Positions 24,674 to 32,637 of a stretch of 64,000 nt of DNA are shown one piece after another. Origin of the DNA: [Enterobacter] lignolyticus SCF1 (GTDB lineage Bacteria; Pseudomonadota; Gammaproteobacteria; Enterobacterales; Enterobacteriaceae); the NCBI RefSeq assembly GCF_000164865.1, contig NC_014618.1, forward strand, positions 1,984,001 through 2,048,000, written 5' to 3'. The position numbers were made by a program, and so were the translations under genes. Numbering within the stretch: the first letter of the stretch is position 1; each line of letters starts with the position of its first letter. The notes beneath the pieces are model-generated. The model did no database searches and was not told the origin of the DNA. It was given only the letters and a program-made list of their open reading frames with translations.

Positions 24674-25654
24674 ATGTCATCTGTAACCACGTCCGGCGCG
24701 GGCCGCACGACGTTAAGCGTTGGGCGCATCTGGGATCAATACGGCATGCTGGTGGTGTTTGCCGTACTGTTTATCGCCTGCGCGATTTTTGTGCCGAACT
24801 TTGCCTCTTTCGTCAACATGAAAGGACTGGGTCTGGCGATTTCGATGTCCGGTATGGTGGCCTGCGGCATGCTGTTTTGCCTGGCATCGGGGGATTTCGA
24901 CCTTTCTGTCGCGTCGGTTATCGCCTGTGCGGGGGTGACGACGGCGGTGGTTATCAACCTGACGGAAAGCCTGCTGCTCGGCGTGCTGGCCGGTTTGCTG
25001 CTGGGCGTGGTCAGCGGGCTCATCAACGGTTTTGTCATTGCCAGGCTGAAAATCAACGCTCTGATAACGACGCTTGCGACTATGCAAATCGTCCGCGGTC
25101 TGGCCTACATTATTTCCGATGGTAAAGCCGTTGGGATTGAAGATGAGCGCTTCTTCACCCTCGGCTATGCCAACTGGTTTGGCCTGCCGGCGCCCATCTG
25201 GTTGACCGTGGCCTGCCTTATCGTCTTTGGGCTGTTGCTCAATAAAACCACCTTTGGCCGCAACACGCTGGCGATAGGCGGTAACGAGGAGGCCGCACGG
25301 CTGGCGGGAGTGCCGGTGGTGCGTACCAGGATTATTATTTTCGTGCTCTCAGGTCTGGTCTCGGCGGCCGCGGGCATTATTCTTGCCTCAAGGATGACCA
25401 GCGGCCAGCCGATGACCTCTATCGGCTATGAGCTCATCGTCATCTCCGCCTGCGTACTGGGTGGGGTGTCGCTAAAAGGCGGCATTGGTAAAATTTCCTA
25501 CGTCGTTGCCGGGATCCTGATTCTGGGGACGGTAGAAAATGCCATGAACCTGCTGAATATTTCGCCGTTCTCGCAGTATGTCGTGCGCGGGTTGATTCTG
25601 CTGGCGGCGGTGATCTTCGACCGCTACAAGCAAAAGGCGAAGCGGACGGCGTAA
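24674..25654 (+). CDS. araH: AraH, L-arabinose ABC importer permease
   Basis: 326 residues, BPD_transp_2 family, ~8-10 membrane segments. Contains the family EAA-like loop RNTLAIGGNEEAARLAGVPV that contacts the ATPase. 14 nt after araG, with AGGAGTGAA before ATG. Completes the arabinose importer. In E. coli otsBA follows; here a short gap and the opposing uspC follow. Confidence 0.95.
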   Translation: MSSVTTSGAGRTTLSVGRIWDQYGMLVVFAVLFIACAIFVPNFASFVNMKGLGLAISMSGMVACGMLFCLASGDFDLSVASVIACAGVTTAVVINLTESLLLGVLAGLLLGVVSGLINGFVIARLKINALITTLATMQIVRGLAYIISDGKAVGIEDERFFTLGYANWFGLPAPIWLTVACLIVFGLLLNKTTFGRNTLAIGGNEEAARLAGVPVVRTRIIIFVLSGLVSAAAGIILASRMTSGQPMTSIGYELIVISACVLGGVSLKGGIGKISYVVAGILILGTVENAMNLLNISPFSQYVVRGLILLAAVIFDRYKQKAKRTA

Positions 25655-25729
25655 TTTCGCTTTCCGGCTCTCGGGTTTATTCATGATTTGAAACAAGTGG
25701 AAACAGGGACGGGGGGCGGAATAAAGCGA

Positions 25730-25747
25730 CATAACGGCGCCGTTATG
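25730..25747. repeat. 18-bp perfect palindrome after araH
   Basis: CATAACGGCGCCGTTATG, no loop and no T-run, 76 nt after the araH stop. The core TAACGGCGCC recurs in the yecJ-dcu palindrome. It may stabilise or end the araFGH mRNA; purpose uncertain. Confidence 0.6.
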
Positions 25748-25764
25748 CCCTGAGTGCGATGCAG

Positions 25765-25793
25765 AAAAAGACCCGGTGCAGCCGCATCGGGTC
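25765..25793 (-). terminator. terminator of uspC
   Basis: On the minus strand GACCCG...CGGGTC forms a stem followed by TTTTT, 14 nt after the uspC stop. Confidence 0.8.
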
Positions 25794-25806
25794 AGTTAGC
25801 GATAAC

Positions 25807-26238
25807 CTAACCCTTTTCCAGTGACACCAGCAAAACGTCGACGCCGCAGCTGTTGCCAACAATATTTTTCGCCGCGCAGGTGGCGCGCGAGAAAAAACTC
25901 TGGTTATGGTTGCCGCAGATGACCAGGTCGACCTGCTGTTTGCGGCAAAAAGCCCGGATATGCTCGCTGAGTTCACCGCAGGCGATCGTAGTCTGGCTGA
26001 CGGGATAATCGGCGCGGGCAATGAGCTCATTCAGAAACTGTCGGGTTTCCTCCTGCATTAACTCACGCAGATTCTCCAGCATTGGGGCGGCAAACTGATT
26101 ATACATTTCCGGGTCCGTGGACAACGTTATCAGGCTAACCCGCGCATTAAAGGGCCGGGCAATCGACACCGCTTTGCTCACCAGCCTGTGGCTTTCCGGC
26201 GTCGGCGCTACCGCGACCAGAACATGTGAGTACGCCAT
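25807..26238 (-). CDS. uspC: UspC, universal stress protein
   Basis: 143 residues starting at the second of two adjacent ATGs: AAGGAGGT abuts the first ATG, so the second has the workable spacing, and it gives MAYSHVLVAVA as in E. coli. UspA-fold protein of the non-ATP-binding UspA/C/D class. The segment LVICGNHNQSFFSRA is typical. E. coli UspC is linked to motility, stress and the KdpDE scaffold. Genomic neighbour of flhDC as in E. coli, but otsBA is missing between it and araH. Confidence 0.93.
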   Translation of the reverse strand: MAYSHVLVAVAPTPESHRLVSKAVSIARPFNARVSLITLSTDPEMYNQFAAPMLENLRELMQEETRQFLNELIARADYPVSQTTIACGELSEHIRAFCRKQQVDLVICGNHNQSFFSRATCAAKNIVGNSCGVDVLLVSLEKG

Positions 26239-27034
26239 CATACCTCCTTGAACATGATGAAAAAACGCCTCTTAAACTCTCATACTCCCTTTGCGGGACG
26301 ACTGCAAGATGTCCATTAACATGAAATGCGGGATTGCTTAACGAATTCATTAATTATTCTTATGTAAAGAATATCGCGGCGTCACAGTTTCAGTCACTTT
26401 TTTCTGTTTTATCTTCGAACGGAAGCGATGAATAATCAGTTTTTTACTTGTTTACATGGTTTATTAACAAAATTAACATTATCAACGGTAGTGATTATTT
26501 CGCGTTTGTAAATCCCTATTTTTTTGATTTTAAACGCTAAATTTTTCTTCTTTGCGGACGATACTAAAAGGGAGTCCATAGCATTTGTGCTGATAATGCC
26601 ACACTGAACAGAAAGTTACACCTCTGGACTCTAAATGAATATTTATTCTACTGCCTGGAATAGTCTGGGAGGTTGTTTGATGAAAAAATAGGCAAATCAC
26701 AATGCTGGCTGATAAATGGGGTGTCAATATTCACCCCTTTGTGTGATATTGATCACATAATTTTCAAATTTCCAGCAAGGCCACATTGTATGTGTAAGAA
26801 CTGGCGAGTAGAGTTGCGTCGAATTAGGAAAAATCTTAGTTATTTGTAAGAAATGTTTAAAATTGTGAGGTTATCCTCTGTGCCGCAGAGGTTGATCTAA
26901 CAATCGCAGGGATGCAGCGCCTAAGTCAACTATGCATTTTGGCCGTTTCTTTTTTTACCGGGATTTCCCGGCGACATCACGGGGTGTGCGGTGTTACCGC
27001 ATAAAATAATGGTTGGTTATTCGGGATGGGAAAA
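26239..27034 (+). promoter_or_regulatory. flhDC upstream control region
   Basis: ~800 bp of A/T-rich DNA without a credible gene. By analogy with E. coli it should bind CRP, H-NS, OmpR, RcsB and LysR-type factors. I can place only the CRP site (26742-26757). Taking the E. coli CRP-to-start distance (~71 bp), transcription would begin near 26820, leaving a ~200-nt leader, the same size as the E. coli leader that CsrA and several small RNAs bind. Confidence 0.7.
26742..26757 (+). promoter_or_regulatory. CRP site of flhDC
   Basis: TGTGA-TATTGA-TCACA is a perfect match to the CRP consensus TGTGA-N6-TCACA. It explains catabolite control of motility as known in E. coli. Confidence 0.9.
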
Positions 27035-27385
27035 ATGCATACATCCGAGTTGCTAAAACATATATACGACATTAATTTGTCATACTTATTACTTGCACAG
27101 CGCTTGATTAGTCAGGATAAAGCTTCCGCCATGTTTCGCCTCGGCCTCAATGAGGAGATGGCAAGCACGTTGGGCGACCTGACGCTCCCTCAGATGGTAA
27201 AACTGGCGGAAACTAACCAGCTCGTTTGCCAGTTTCGCTTCGACAGCCACCAGACGATTACCCGGCTTACTCAGGAGTCGCGGGTGGATGATTTACAGCA
27301 AATTCATACCGGGATTTTACTTTCTACCCGCTTACTGAAAGAAGCCAGCCAGTCAGACGATTCTGCGCGTAAAAAAAGGGCCTGA
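27035..27385 (+). CDS. flhD: FlhD, flagellar master regulator subunit
   Basis: 116 residues from MHTSELLKHIYD, preceded by GGGATGGG; an in-frame ATG 9 nt earlier would add three residues. All-helical dimer that joins FlhC in the FlhD4C2 activator of class 2 flagellar promoters with sigma-70. Near identical to E. coli (for example NLSYLLLAQRLI and RVDDLQQIHTG). flhC begins 2 nt after its stop. Confidence 0.96.
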   Translation: MHTSELLKHIYDINLSYLLLAQRLISQDKASAMFRLGLNEEMASTLGDLTLPQMVKLAETNQLVCQFRFDSHQTITRLTQESRVDDLQQIHTGILLSTRLLKEASQSDDSARKKRA

Positions 27386-27387
27386 AA

Positions 27388-27966
27388 ATGAGTGAAAAAA
27401 GCATTGTTCAGGAAGCGCGCGATATACAACTGGCAATGGAACTGATCTCACTAGGTGCGCGCTTACAGATGCTGGAGAGCGAAACGCAGCTGAGCCGCGG
27501 TCGCCTTATCAAGCTCTACAAAGAACTTCGCGGCAGCCCGCCGCCGAAGGGCATGCTGCCGTTTTCCACTGACTGGTTTATGACCTGGGAGCAGAATATC
27601 CATTCGTCGATGTTCTGCAACGCCTGGCAGTATCTTCTCAAAACCGGGCTCTGCAACGGCGTTGATGCGGTTATCAAAGCGTACCGGCTCTATCTTGAGC
27701 AGTGTCCGCAGCCGGAAGAGGGGCCGATTCTGGCGCTGACCCGCGCGTGGACGCTGGTGCGTTTTGTCGAAAGCGGCATGCTGGAGCTGAGCAGCTGCAA
27801 CAGCTGCGGCGGCAATTTTATCACTCACGCTCACCAACCCGTGGGAAGCTTCGTTTGCAGTCTTTGCCAGCCGCCATCCCGGGCAGTAAAAAGACGTAAA
27901 CTTTCTGGTGATGCTGCCGATATAACTCCACAACTGCTGGATGAACAGATAGAGCAAGCTGTTTAA
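27388..27966 (+). CDS. flhC: FlhC, flagellar master regulator subunit
   Basis: 192 residues, as in E. coli. The zinc-binding C-terminal motif is intact: CNSCGG...FVCSLCQPP (four Cys). DNA-contact and FlhD-contact helices in the N-terminal part (MELISLGARLQMLE). The coding sequence also carries the sigma-28 promoter for motA and MotR in its last 70 bp, so synonymous change there is constrained. Confidence 0.96.
   Translation: MSEKSIVQEARDIQLAMELISLGARLQMLESETQLSRGRLIKLYKELRGSPPPKGMLPFSTDWFMTWEQNIHSSMFCNAWQYLLKTGLCNGVDAVIKAYRLYLEQCPQPEEGPILALTRAWTLVRFVESGMLELSSCNSCGGNFITHAHQPVGSFVCSLCQPPSRAVKRRKLSGDAADITPQLLDEQIEQAV
27897..27923 (+). promoter_or_regulatory. sigma-28 (FliA) promoter for motAB-cheAW and MotR
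   Basis: TAAACTTT, 11-bp spacer, GCCGATAT; consensus TAAAGTTT-N11-GCCGATAA with two mismatches. It lies within flhC, as in E. coli. Confidence 0.85.
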
Positions 27967-28024
27967 CCGATACGGTGTGTGGCAATCACTCCAGCAGCGG
28001 ACGCAGGTCCGCTGCTTTTTTTTT
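27930..28024 (+). ncRNA. motR: MotR small RNA (motA leader)
   Basis: From ~7 nt after the sigma-28 -10 to a strong terminator (perfect 10-bp stem AGCAGCGGAC / GTCCGCTGCT at 27993-28016, nine T). Length ~95 nt, matching the ~93-nt E. coli MotR. In E. coli this Hfq RNA promotes flagellin and ribosomal protein S10-operon expression. Readthrough of the terminator gives motA mRNA. Confidence 0.75.
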
Positions 28025-28088
28025 GCCGCGCCGTCGGGAATTGCTCATCTTTTGTCCTTGCCTTAGTCAAACGTGGAAGGATGATGTC

Positions 28089-28979
28089 GTGCTTATCTTA
28101 TTAGGTTACCTGGTTGTTCTTGGTACAGTTTTCGGTGGTTATGCGTTAACCGGCGGACACCTTGGGGCACTCTATCAGCCTGCCGAACTGATCATCATTG
28201 GCGGTGCGGGGATAGGGGCGTTTATCGTCGGCAACAACGGCAAGGCGATCAAGGGAACGATGAAGGCGCTCCCGCTGCTGTTCCGCCGTTCCAAATACAC
28301 CAAAAGCATGTACATGGATCTGCTGGCCTTGCTGTATCGGCTGATGGCAAAGTCCCGCCAGCAGGGGATGTTCTCGCTTGAGCGTGATATCGAAAACCCG
28401 ACCGAAAGCGAAATTTTCGCCAGCTATCCGCGTATTCTGGCGGACAAAGTGATGCTGGATTTCATTGTTGATTACCTGCGCCTGATTATCAGCGGCAACA
28501 TGAACACCTTCGAGATCGAAGCGCTGATGGACGAAGAGATCGAAACGCACGAAAGCGAGGCCGAAGTGCCGGCGAATAGCCTGGCGATGGTCGGCGATTC
28601 GCTGCCGGCGTTTGGTATCGTCGCGGCGGTGATGGGGGTGGTGCACGCGCTGGGGTCCGCCGACCGTCCTGCTGCCGAGCTGGGTTCGCTTATCGCGCAC
28701 GCGATGGTGGGGACGTTCCTCGGTATTCTTCTGGCGTACGGCTTTATCTCTCCGCTGGCCACCGTGCTGCGCCAGAAAAGCGCTGAAACGACCAAGATGA
28801 TGCAGTGCGTCAAAATTACTCTGCTGTCCAATCTCAACGGGTATGCGCCGCCGATCGCGGTTGAGTTCGGCCGTAAAACGCTTTACTCCAGCGAGCGCCC
28901 GTCGTTTATCGAGCTCGAAGAGCATGTTCGTGCGGTACGTAACCCAACAGCGCAACAAACGACGACTGAGGAAGCATGA
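28089..28979 (+). CDS. motA: MotA, flagellar stator ion-channel subunit
   Basis: 296 residues from a GTG start (VLILLGYLVV) with GGAAGG upstream; an in-frame extension to 27975 would cross the MotR terminator and is rejected. Four membrane helices; the large cytoplasmic loop carries the charged FliG-contact residues (FRRSKYTKSMYMD, SLERDIENP) and the conserved Pro segment (SLPAFGIVAAVMGVVH). With MotB it converts proton flux to torque. The stop overlaps motB (ATGA). Confidence 0.96.
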   Translation: MLILLGYLVVLGTVFGGYALTGGHLGALYQPAELIIIGGAGIGAFIVGNNGKAIKGTMKALPLLFRRSKYTKSMYMDLLALLYRLMAKSRQQGMFSLERDIENPTESEIFASYPRILADKVMLDFIVDYLRLIISGNMNTFEIEALMDEEIETHESEAEVPANSLAMVGDSLPAFGIVAAVMGVVHALGSADRPAAELGSLIAHAMVGTFLGILLAYGFISPLATVLRQKSAETTKMMQCVKITLLSNLNGYAPPIAVEFGRKTLYSSERPSFIELEEHVRAVRNPTAQQTTTEEA

Positions 28980-29905
28980 AAAATCAGTCTCACCCGATAG
29001 TCGTTGTCAGACGGCGGAAACATAAAAACCACGGCGGCGGAGCGCACGGCTCCTGGAAAATTGCCTATGCCGACTTTATGACGGCGATGATGGCGTTCTT
29101 CCTCGTGATGTGGCTCATCTCGATTTCCAGCCCGAAAGAGCTCATCCAGATTGCGGAATATTTCCGTACGCCGCTGGCAACCGCCATCACCGGCGGGCCG
29201 CGGGTATCGAACAGCTCAAGCCCGATCCCCGGCGGCGGCGACGACTTCACCCAGCAGCAGGGGGAAGTCAAAAAAGAGCCGAATATCGATGAGCTGAAAA
29301 AGCGCATGGAGCAAAACCGGCTGAAGAAGATTCGCGGCGAGCTCGATCAGCTGATTGAGGCCGACCCGAAGCTTAAAGCGCTGCGTCCGCACCTGAAAAT
29401 TGACCTGGTGCAGGAGGGACTGCGCATTCAGATTATCGACAGTCAGAACCGCCCAATGTTTAAGACCGGCAGCGCCGAGGTGGAGCCCTATATGCGCGAC
29501 ATCCTGCGGGCGATCGCCCCGGTGCTGAATGAAATACCGAACAAAATCAGCCTCTCCGGACATACCGATGACTACCAGTATGCCAATGGAGATCGTGGTT
29601 ACAGCAACTGGGAGCTGTCCGCCGAGCGCGCCAACGCCTCGCGCCGCGAGCTGGTTGCCGGAGGTCTGGACGACGGTAAAGTGCTGCGCGTTGTTGGCAT
29701 GGCCAACACCATGAAGCTGCAGGAGCACGGCGGCGATGACGCCATCAACCGGCGTATCAGCCTGCTGGTGCTGAACAACCAGGCCGAACAGGCGATCCTC
29801 CACGAGAACGCCGAAAGCCAGAATGAACCTATTAGTGTTTTACAGCAGCCCGCGGCCGCCGCGCCGGCTGTGAGTCCCACATCGCCACAAGCCGATCAGA
29901 GGTGA
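28976..29905 (+). CDS. motB: MotB, stator subunit anchored to peptidoglycan
   Basis: 309 residues. A basic N-terminus, then one membrane helix beginning AYADFMTAMMAFFLVMW, where D33 is the proton-binding Asp (D32 in E. coli; one extra Gly upstream). Plug region ~50-65, OmpA-like peptidoglycan-binding domain ~150-270 (SGHTDDYQY, NWELSAERANASRREL). The Ala/Pro-rich C-terminal tail is variable. Couples to motA by 4-nt overlap. Confidence 0.96.
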   Translation: MKNQSHPIVVVRRRKHKNHGGGAHGSWKIAYADFMTAMMAFFLVMWLISISSPKELIQIAEYFRTPLATAITGGPRVSNSSSPIPGGGDDFTQQQGEVKKEPNIDELKKRMEQNRLKKIRGELDQLIEADPKLKALRPHLKIDLVQEGLRIQIIDSQNRPMFKTGSAEVEPYMRDILRAIAPVLNEIPNKISLSGHTDDYQYANGDRGYSNWELSAERANASRRELVAGGLDDGKVLRVVGMANTMKLQEHGGDDAINRRISLLVLNNQAEQAILHENAESQNEPISVLQQPAAAAPAVSPTSPQADQR

Positions 29906-29909
29906 TAGC

Positions 29910-31943
29910 GTGAGCATGGATATCAGCGATTTTTATCAGACATTTTTTGATGAGGCCGACGAGTTGTTGGCGGATATGGAGCAGCACCTGCTGGATCTGG
30001 TTCCGCAAGCCCCCGACGCCGAGCAACTGAACGCCATTTTTCGCGCCGCGCACTCGATTAAAGGCGGCGCCGGTACGTTTGGGTTCACCATTTTGCAGGA
30101 GACCACCCACCTGATGGAAAACCTGCTGGATGAAGCCCGCCGCGGCGAAATGCAGCTCAACACCGACATTATTAACCTGTTTTTGGAAACGAAAGACATT
30201 ATGCAAGAACAGCTTGATGCCTATAAAAGCTCGCAGGAACCCGATGCGGCCAGCTTTGAGTACATCTGCAACGCCCTGCGCCAGCTGGCGCTTGAGGCCA
30301 AAGGCGAAGCGGCGCCGGTTCCGGCTACCGGCGCTAAACTGACCGTTGTCGAAAACGACGAGTCAGGCGTTACGGAAGAAGAGGTAACGGCGGCGATGGG
30401 CGGTAAAACGCGCATTGTGCTGTCGCGCCTTAAGCCCGGCGAGCCGGATATGCTGCAGGAGGAGCTGAGCAACCTTGCGCATATCAGCCAGGTTGCCAAA
30501 ACCGATGACTCGCTGAGCGCCATCCTGGACGGCGCGGTTTCGCAAGACGATATCGTGGCGGTGCTCTGTTTTGTCATTGAGGCCGACCAGATAGCGTTTG
30601 AAACCGTGACGGAAGAGAAGGCGCTGCCGGTGGCCGCTGTGGAGGCGGATACCGCCGTCGTCCCTGTCCCGGCGCCCGCGCCTGCGCTGAAAGCCGTTCC
30701 GAAAGAGGCGGCCAGCGCGCCGCGCGCCGAGCGCGAAAAACCGGCGCGCGCCAGCGAATCAACCAGTATCCGCGTGGCGGTCGAGAAGGTCGACCAGCTC
30801 ATTAACCTCGTCGGCGAACTGGTGATCACCCAGTCGATGCTGGCCCAGCGCTCCAACGAGCTCGACCCGGTGCAGCACGGCGACTTGATCACCAGCATGG
30901 GTCAGCTGCAGCGCAACGCCCGTGATTTGCAGGAATCGGTCATGTCCATCCGCATGATGCCGATGGAATATGTCTTCAGCCGCTTCCCGCGCCTGGTGCG
31001 CGACCTGGCCGGTAAGCTCGGCAAACAGGTTGAGCTGACGCTGATGGGCAGCTCGACCGAGCTGGATAAGAGCCTGATCGAGCGCATCATCGACCCGTTA
31101 ACGCACCTGGTGCGCAACAGCCTTGACCACGGCATCGAGCTGCCGGACACCCGCGTCAATGCCGGGAAATCGGCGGTGGGCAACCTGATTTTGTCCGCGG
31201 AACACCAGGGCGGCAACATCTGTATCGAAGTGACCGACGACGGCGCGGGCCTTAACCGCGAGCGCATCCTTGCGAAAGCGATTTCTCAGGGGATGGCGGT
31301 ACACGACAACATGACCGACGAAGAGGTCGGCATGCTGATCTTCGCCCCGGGGTTCTCCACGGCGGAACAGGTGACCGATGTCTCCGGCCGCGGCGTGGGT
31401 ATGGACGTGGTGAAGCGAAACATTCAGGAGATGGGCGGCCATGTTGAGATCAAATCAAAGCAGGGCGCGGGCACGACAATCCGTATCCTGCTGCCGCTGA
31501 CGCTGGCCATCCTTGACGGCATGTCGGTGAAGGTTAACGAAGAGGTGTTTATTTTACCGCTGAACGCGGTGATGGAATCGCTGCAGCCGCGCGAGGAAGA
31601 TCTGCATCCGCTGGCCGGAGGGGAGCGCGTACTGGAGGTCCGCGGCGAGTACCTGCCGCTGGTGGAGCTGTGGAAGGTCTTTGAGGTTCATGGCGCGAAA
31701 ACGGAAGCGACCCAGGGCATCGTGGTGATTCTGCAAAGCGCAGGCCGCCGCTACGCTCTGCTGGTCGACCAGCTGATTGGCCAGCATCAGGTGGTGGTGA
31801 AAAACCTGGAAAGCAACTACCGCAAAGTGCCGGGGATCTCCGCCGCAACCATCCTCGGCGATGGCAGCGTTGCGCTGATTGTCGACGTCTCGGCGCTGCA
31901 GGGGTTAAATCGTGAAAAACGTATGGCGCACACTGCTGCCTGA
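29910..31943 (+). CDS. cheA: CheA, chemotaxis histidine kinase
   Basis: 677 residues from GTG, ~23 longer than E. coli because of a longer Ala/Pro linker after the P2 domain (~residues 235-280). Order: P1 with phospho-acceptor H48 (FRAAHSIKGGAG), P2 (CheY/CheB docking), P3 dimerisation, P4 kinase (N box HLVRNSLDHGIE, G boxes DDGAG and GRGVGMD), P5 CheW-like. M98 corresponds to the internal start of the short form CheA-S. Core of the receptor-CheW-CheA array. Confidence 0.96.
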   Translation: MSMDISDFYQTFFDEADELLADMEQHLLDLVPQAPDAEQLNAIFRAAHSIKGGAGTFGFTILQETTHLMENLLDEARRGEMQLNTDIINLFLETKDIMQEQLDAYKSSQEPDAASFEYICNALRQLALEAKGEAAPVPATGAKLTVVENDESGVTEEEVTAAMGGKTRIVLSRLKPGEPDMLQEELSNLAHISQVAKTDDSLSAILDGAVSQDDIVAVLCFVIEADQIAFETVTEEKALPVAAVEADTAVVPVPAPAPALKAVPKEAASAPRAEREKPARASESTSIRVAVEKVDQLINLVGELVITQSMLAQRSNELDPVQHGDLITSMGQLQRNARDLQESVMSIRMMPMEYVFSRFPRLVRDLAGKLGKQVELTLMGSSTELDKSLIERIIDPLTHLVRNSLDHGIELPDTRVNAGKSAVGNLILSAEHQGGNICIEVTDDGAGLNRERILAKAISQGMAVHDNMTDEEVGMLIFAPGFSTAEQVTDVSGRGVGMDVVKRNIQEMGGHVEIKSKQGAGTTIRILLPLTLAILDGMSVKVNEEVFILPLNAVMESLQPREEDLHPLAGGERVLEVRGEYLPLVELWKVFEVHGAKTEATQGIVVILQSAGRRYALLVDQLIGQHQVVVKNLESNYRKVPGISAATILGDGSVALIVDVSALQGLNREKRMAHTAA

Positions 31944-31964
31944 TTGCAAGAGTAAGGGAACAAA

Positions 31965-32468
31965 ATGACCGGTATGACGAATGTAGCAAAACTGGCAGGT
32001 GAGCCGTCCGGCCAGGAATTCCTGGTCTTCACGCTGGGCGATGAAGAGTACGGCATTGATATTCTGAAAGTGCAGGAAATTCGCGGCTACGATCAGGTGA
32101 CGCGTATCGCCAACACGCCCTCCTTTATTAAAGGGGTCACCAACCTGCGCGGCGTTATCGTGCCTATCGTAGATTTGCGCGTGAAGTTCTGCCAGGACGA
32201 TGTCGACTATAACGACAACACCGTGGTGATTGTGCTGAACCTCAACCAGCGGGTGGTGGGGATTGTGGTTGACGGCGTGTCCGACGTGCTATCGCTGGCG
32301 GCGGAGCAAATTCGCCCGGCGCCGGAATTCGCCGTAACGCTCTCCACCGAATACCTGACCGGGCTCGGCGCCCTCGGCGAGCGTATGCTGATTCTGGTGA
32401 ATATTGAAAAACTGCTGAACAGCGAAGAGATGGCGCTGCTTGATAACGCCGCCATCAGCGCCGCGTAA
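31965..32468 (+). CDS. cheW: CheW, receptor-kinase coupling protein
   Basis: 167 residues, as in E. coli. SH3-like CheW domain, with the RGVIVPIVDLR segment that meets receptors and CheA P5. 21 nt after cheA; last gene of the motA operon. A GC-rich hairpin follows. Confidence 0.96.
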   Translation: MTGMTNVAKLAGEPSGQEFLVFTLGDEEYGIDILKVQEIRGYDQVTRIANTPSFIKGVTNLRGVIVPIVDLRVKFCQDDVDYNDNTVVIVLNLNQRVVGIVVDGVSDVLSLAAEQIRPAPEFAVTLSTEYLTGLGALGERMLILVNIEKLLNSEEMALLDNAAISAA

Positions 32469-32475
32469 TCGTGCT

Positions 32476-32499
32476 TCCCCCGTCCTGCCGGGCGGGGGA
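32476..32499 (+). terminator. probable terminator after cheW
   Basis: TCCCCCG / CGGGGGA stem followed by a pyrimidine-rich tract (CTCTTCTTTTCTT) rather than a clean T-run; separates the motA and tar operons. Confidence 0.5.
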
Positions 32500-32577
32500 G
32501 ACCTCTTCTTTTCTTCCTTCCTTTATTACCGCTTTTATGACCCCGCTGCGCGCGCGCACAACATGGGTGACTTAACG

Positions 32578-32604
32578 TAAAGTTTCATCGCTCCGTGCCG
32601 ATAA
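32578..32604 (+). promoter_or_regulatory. sigma-28 promoter of tar-tap-cheRBYZ
   Basis: TAAAGTTT, 11-bp spacer, GCCGATAA: exact consensus FliA promoter, 33 nt upstream of the tar start. Confidence 0.93.
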
Positions 32605-32637
32605 CACCGCTATCACGTAATAAAAAAAAGGTGTTGC

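Noticed and set aside
26530..26727. 65-codon minus-strand frame in the flhDC control region
   Set aside because: A/T-rich regulatory DNA, weak start context, no family; probably chance.
28089..28091. Earlier in-frame start for motA at 27975
   Set aside because: The extension would be translated through the MotR terminator hairpin and is not homologous to MotA.
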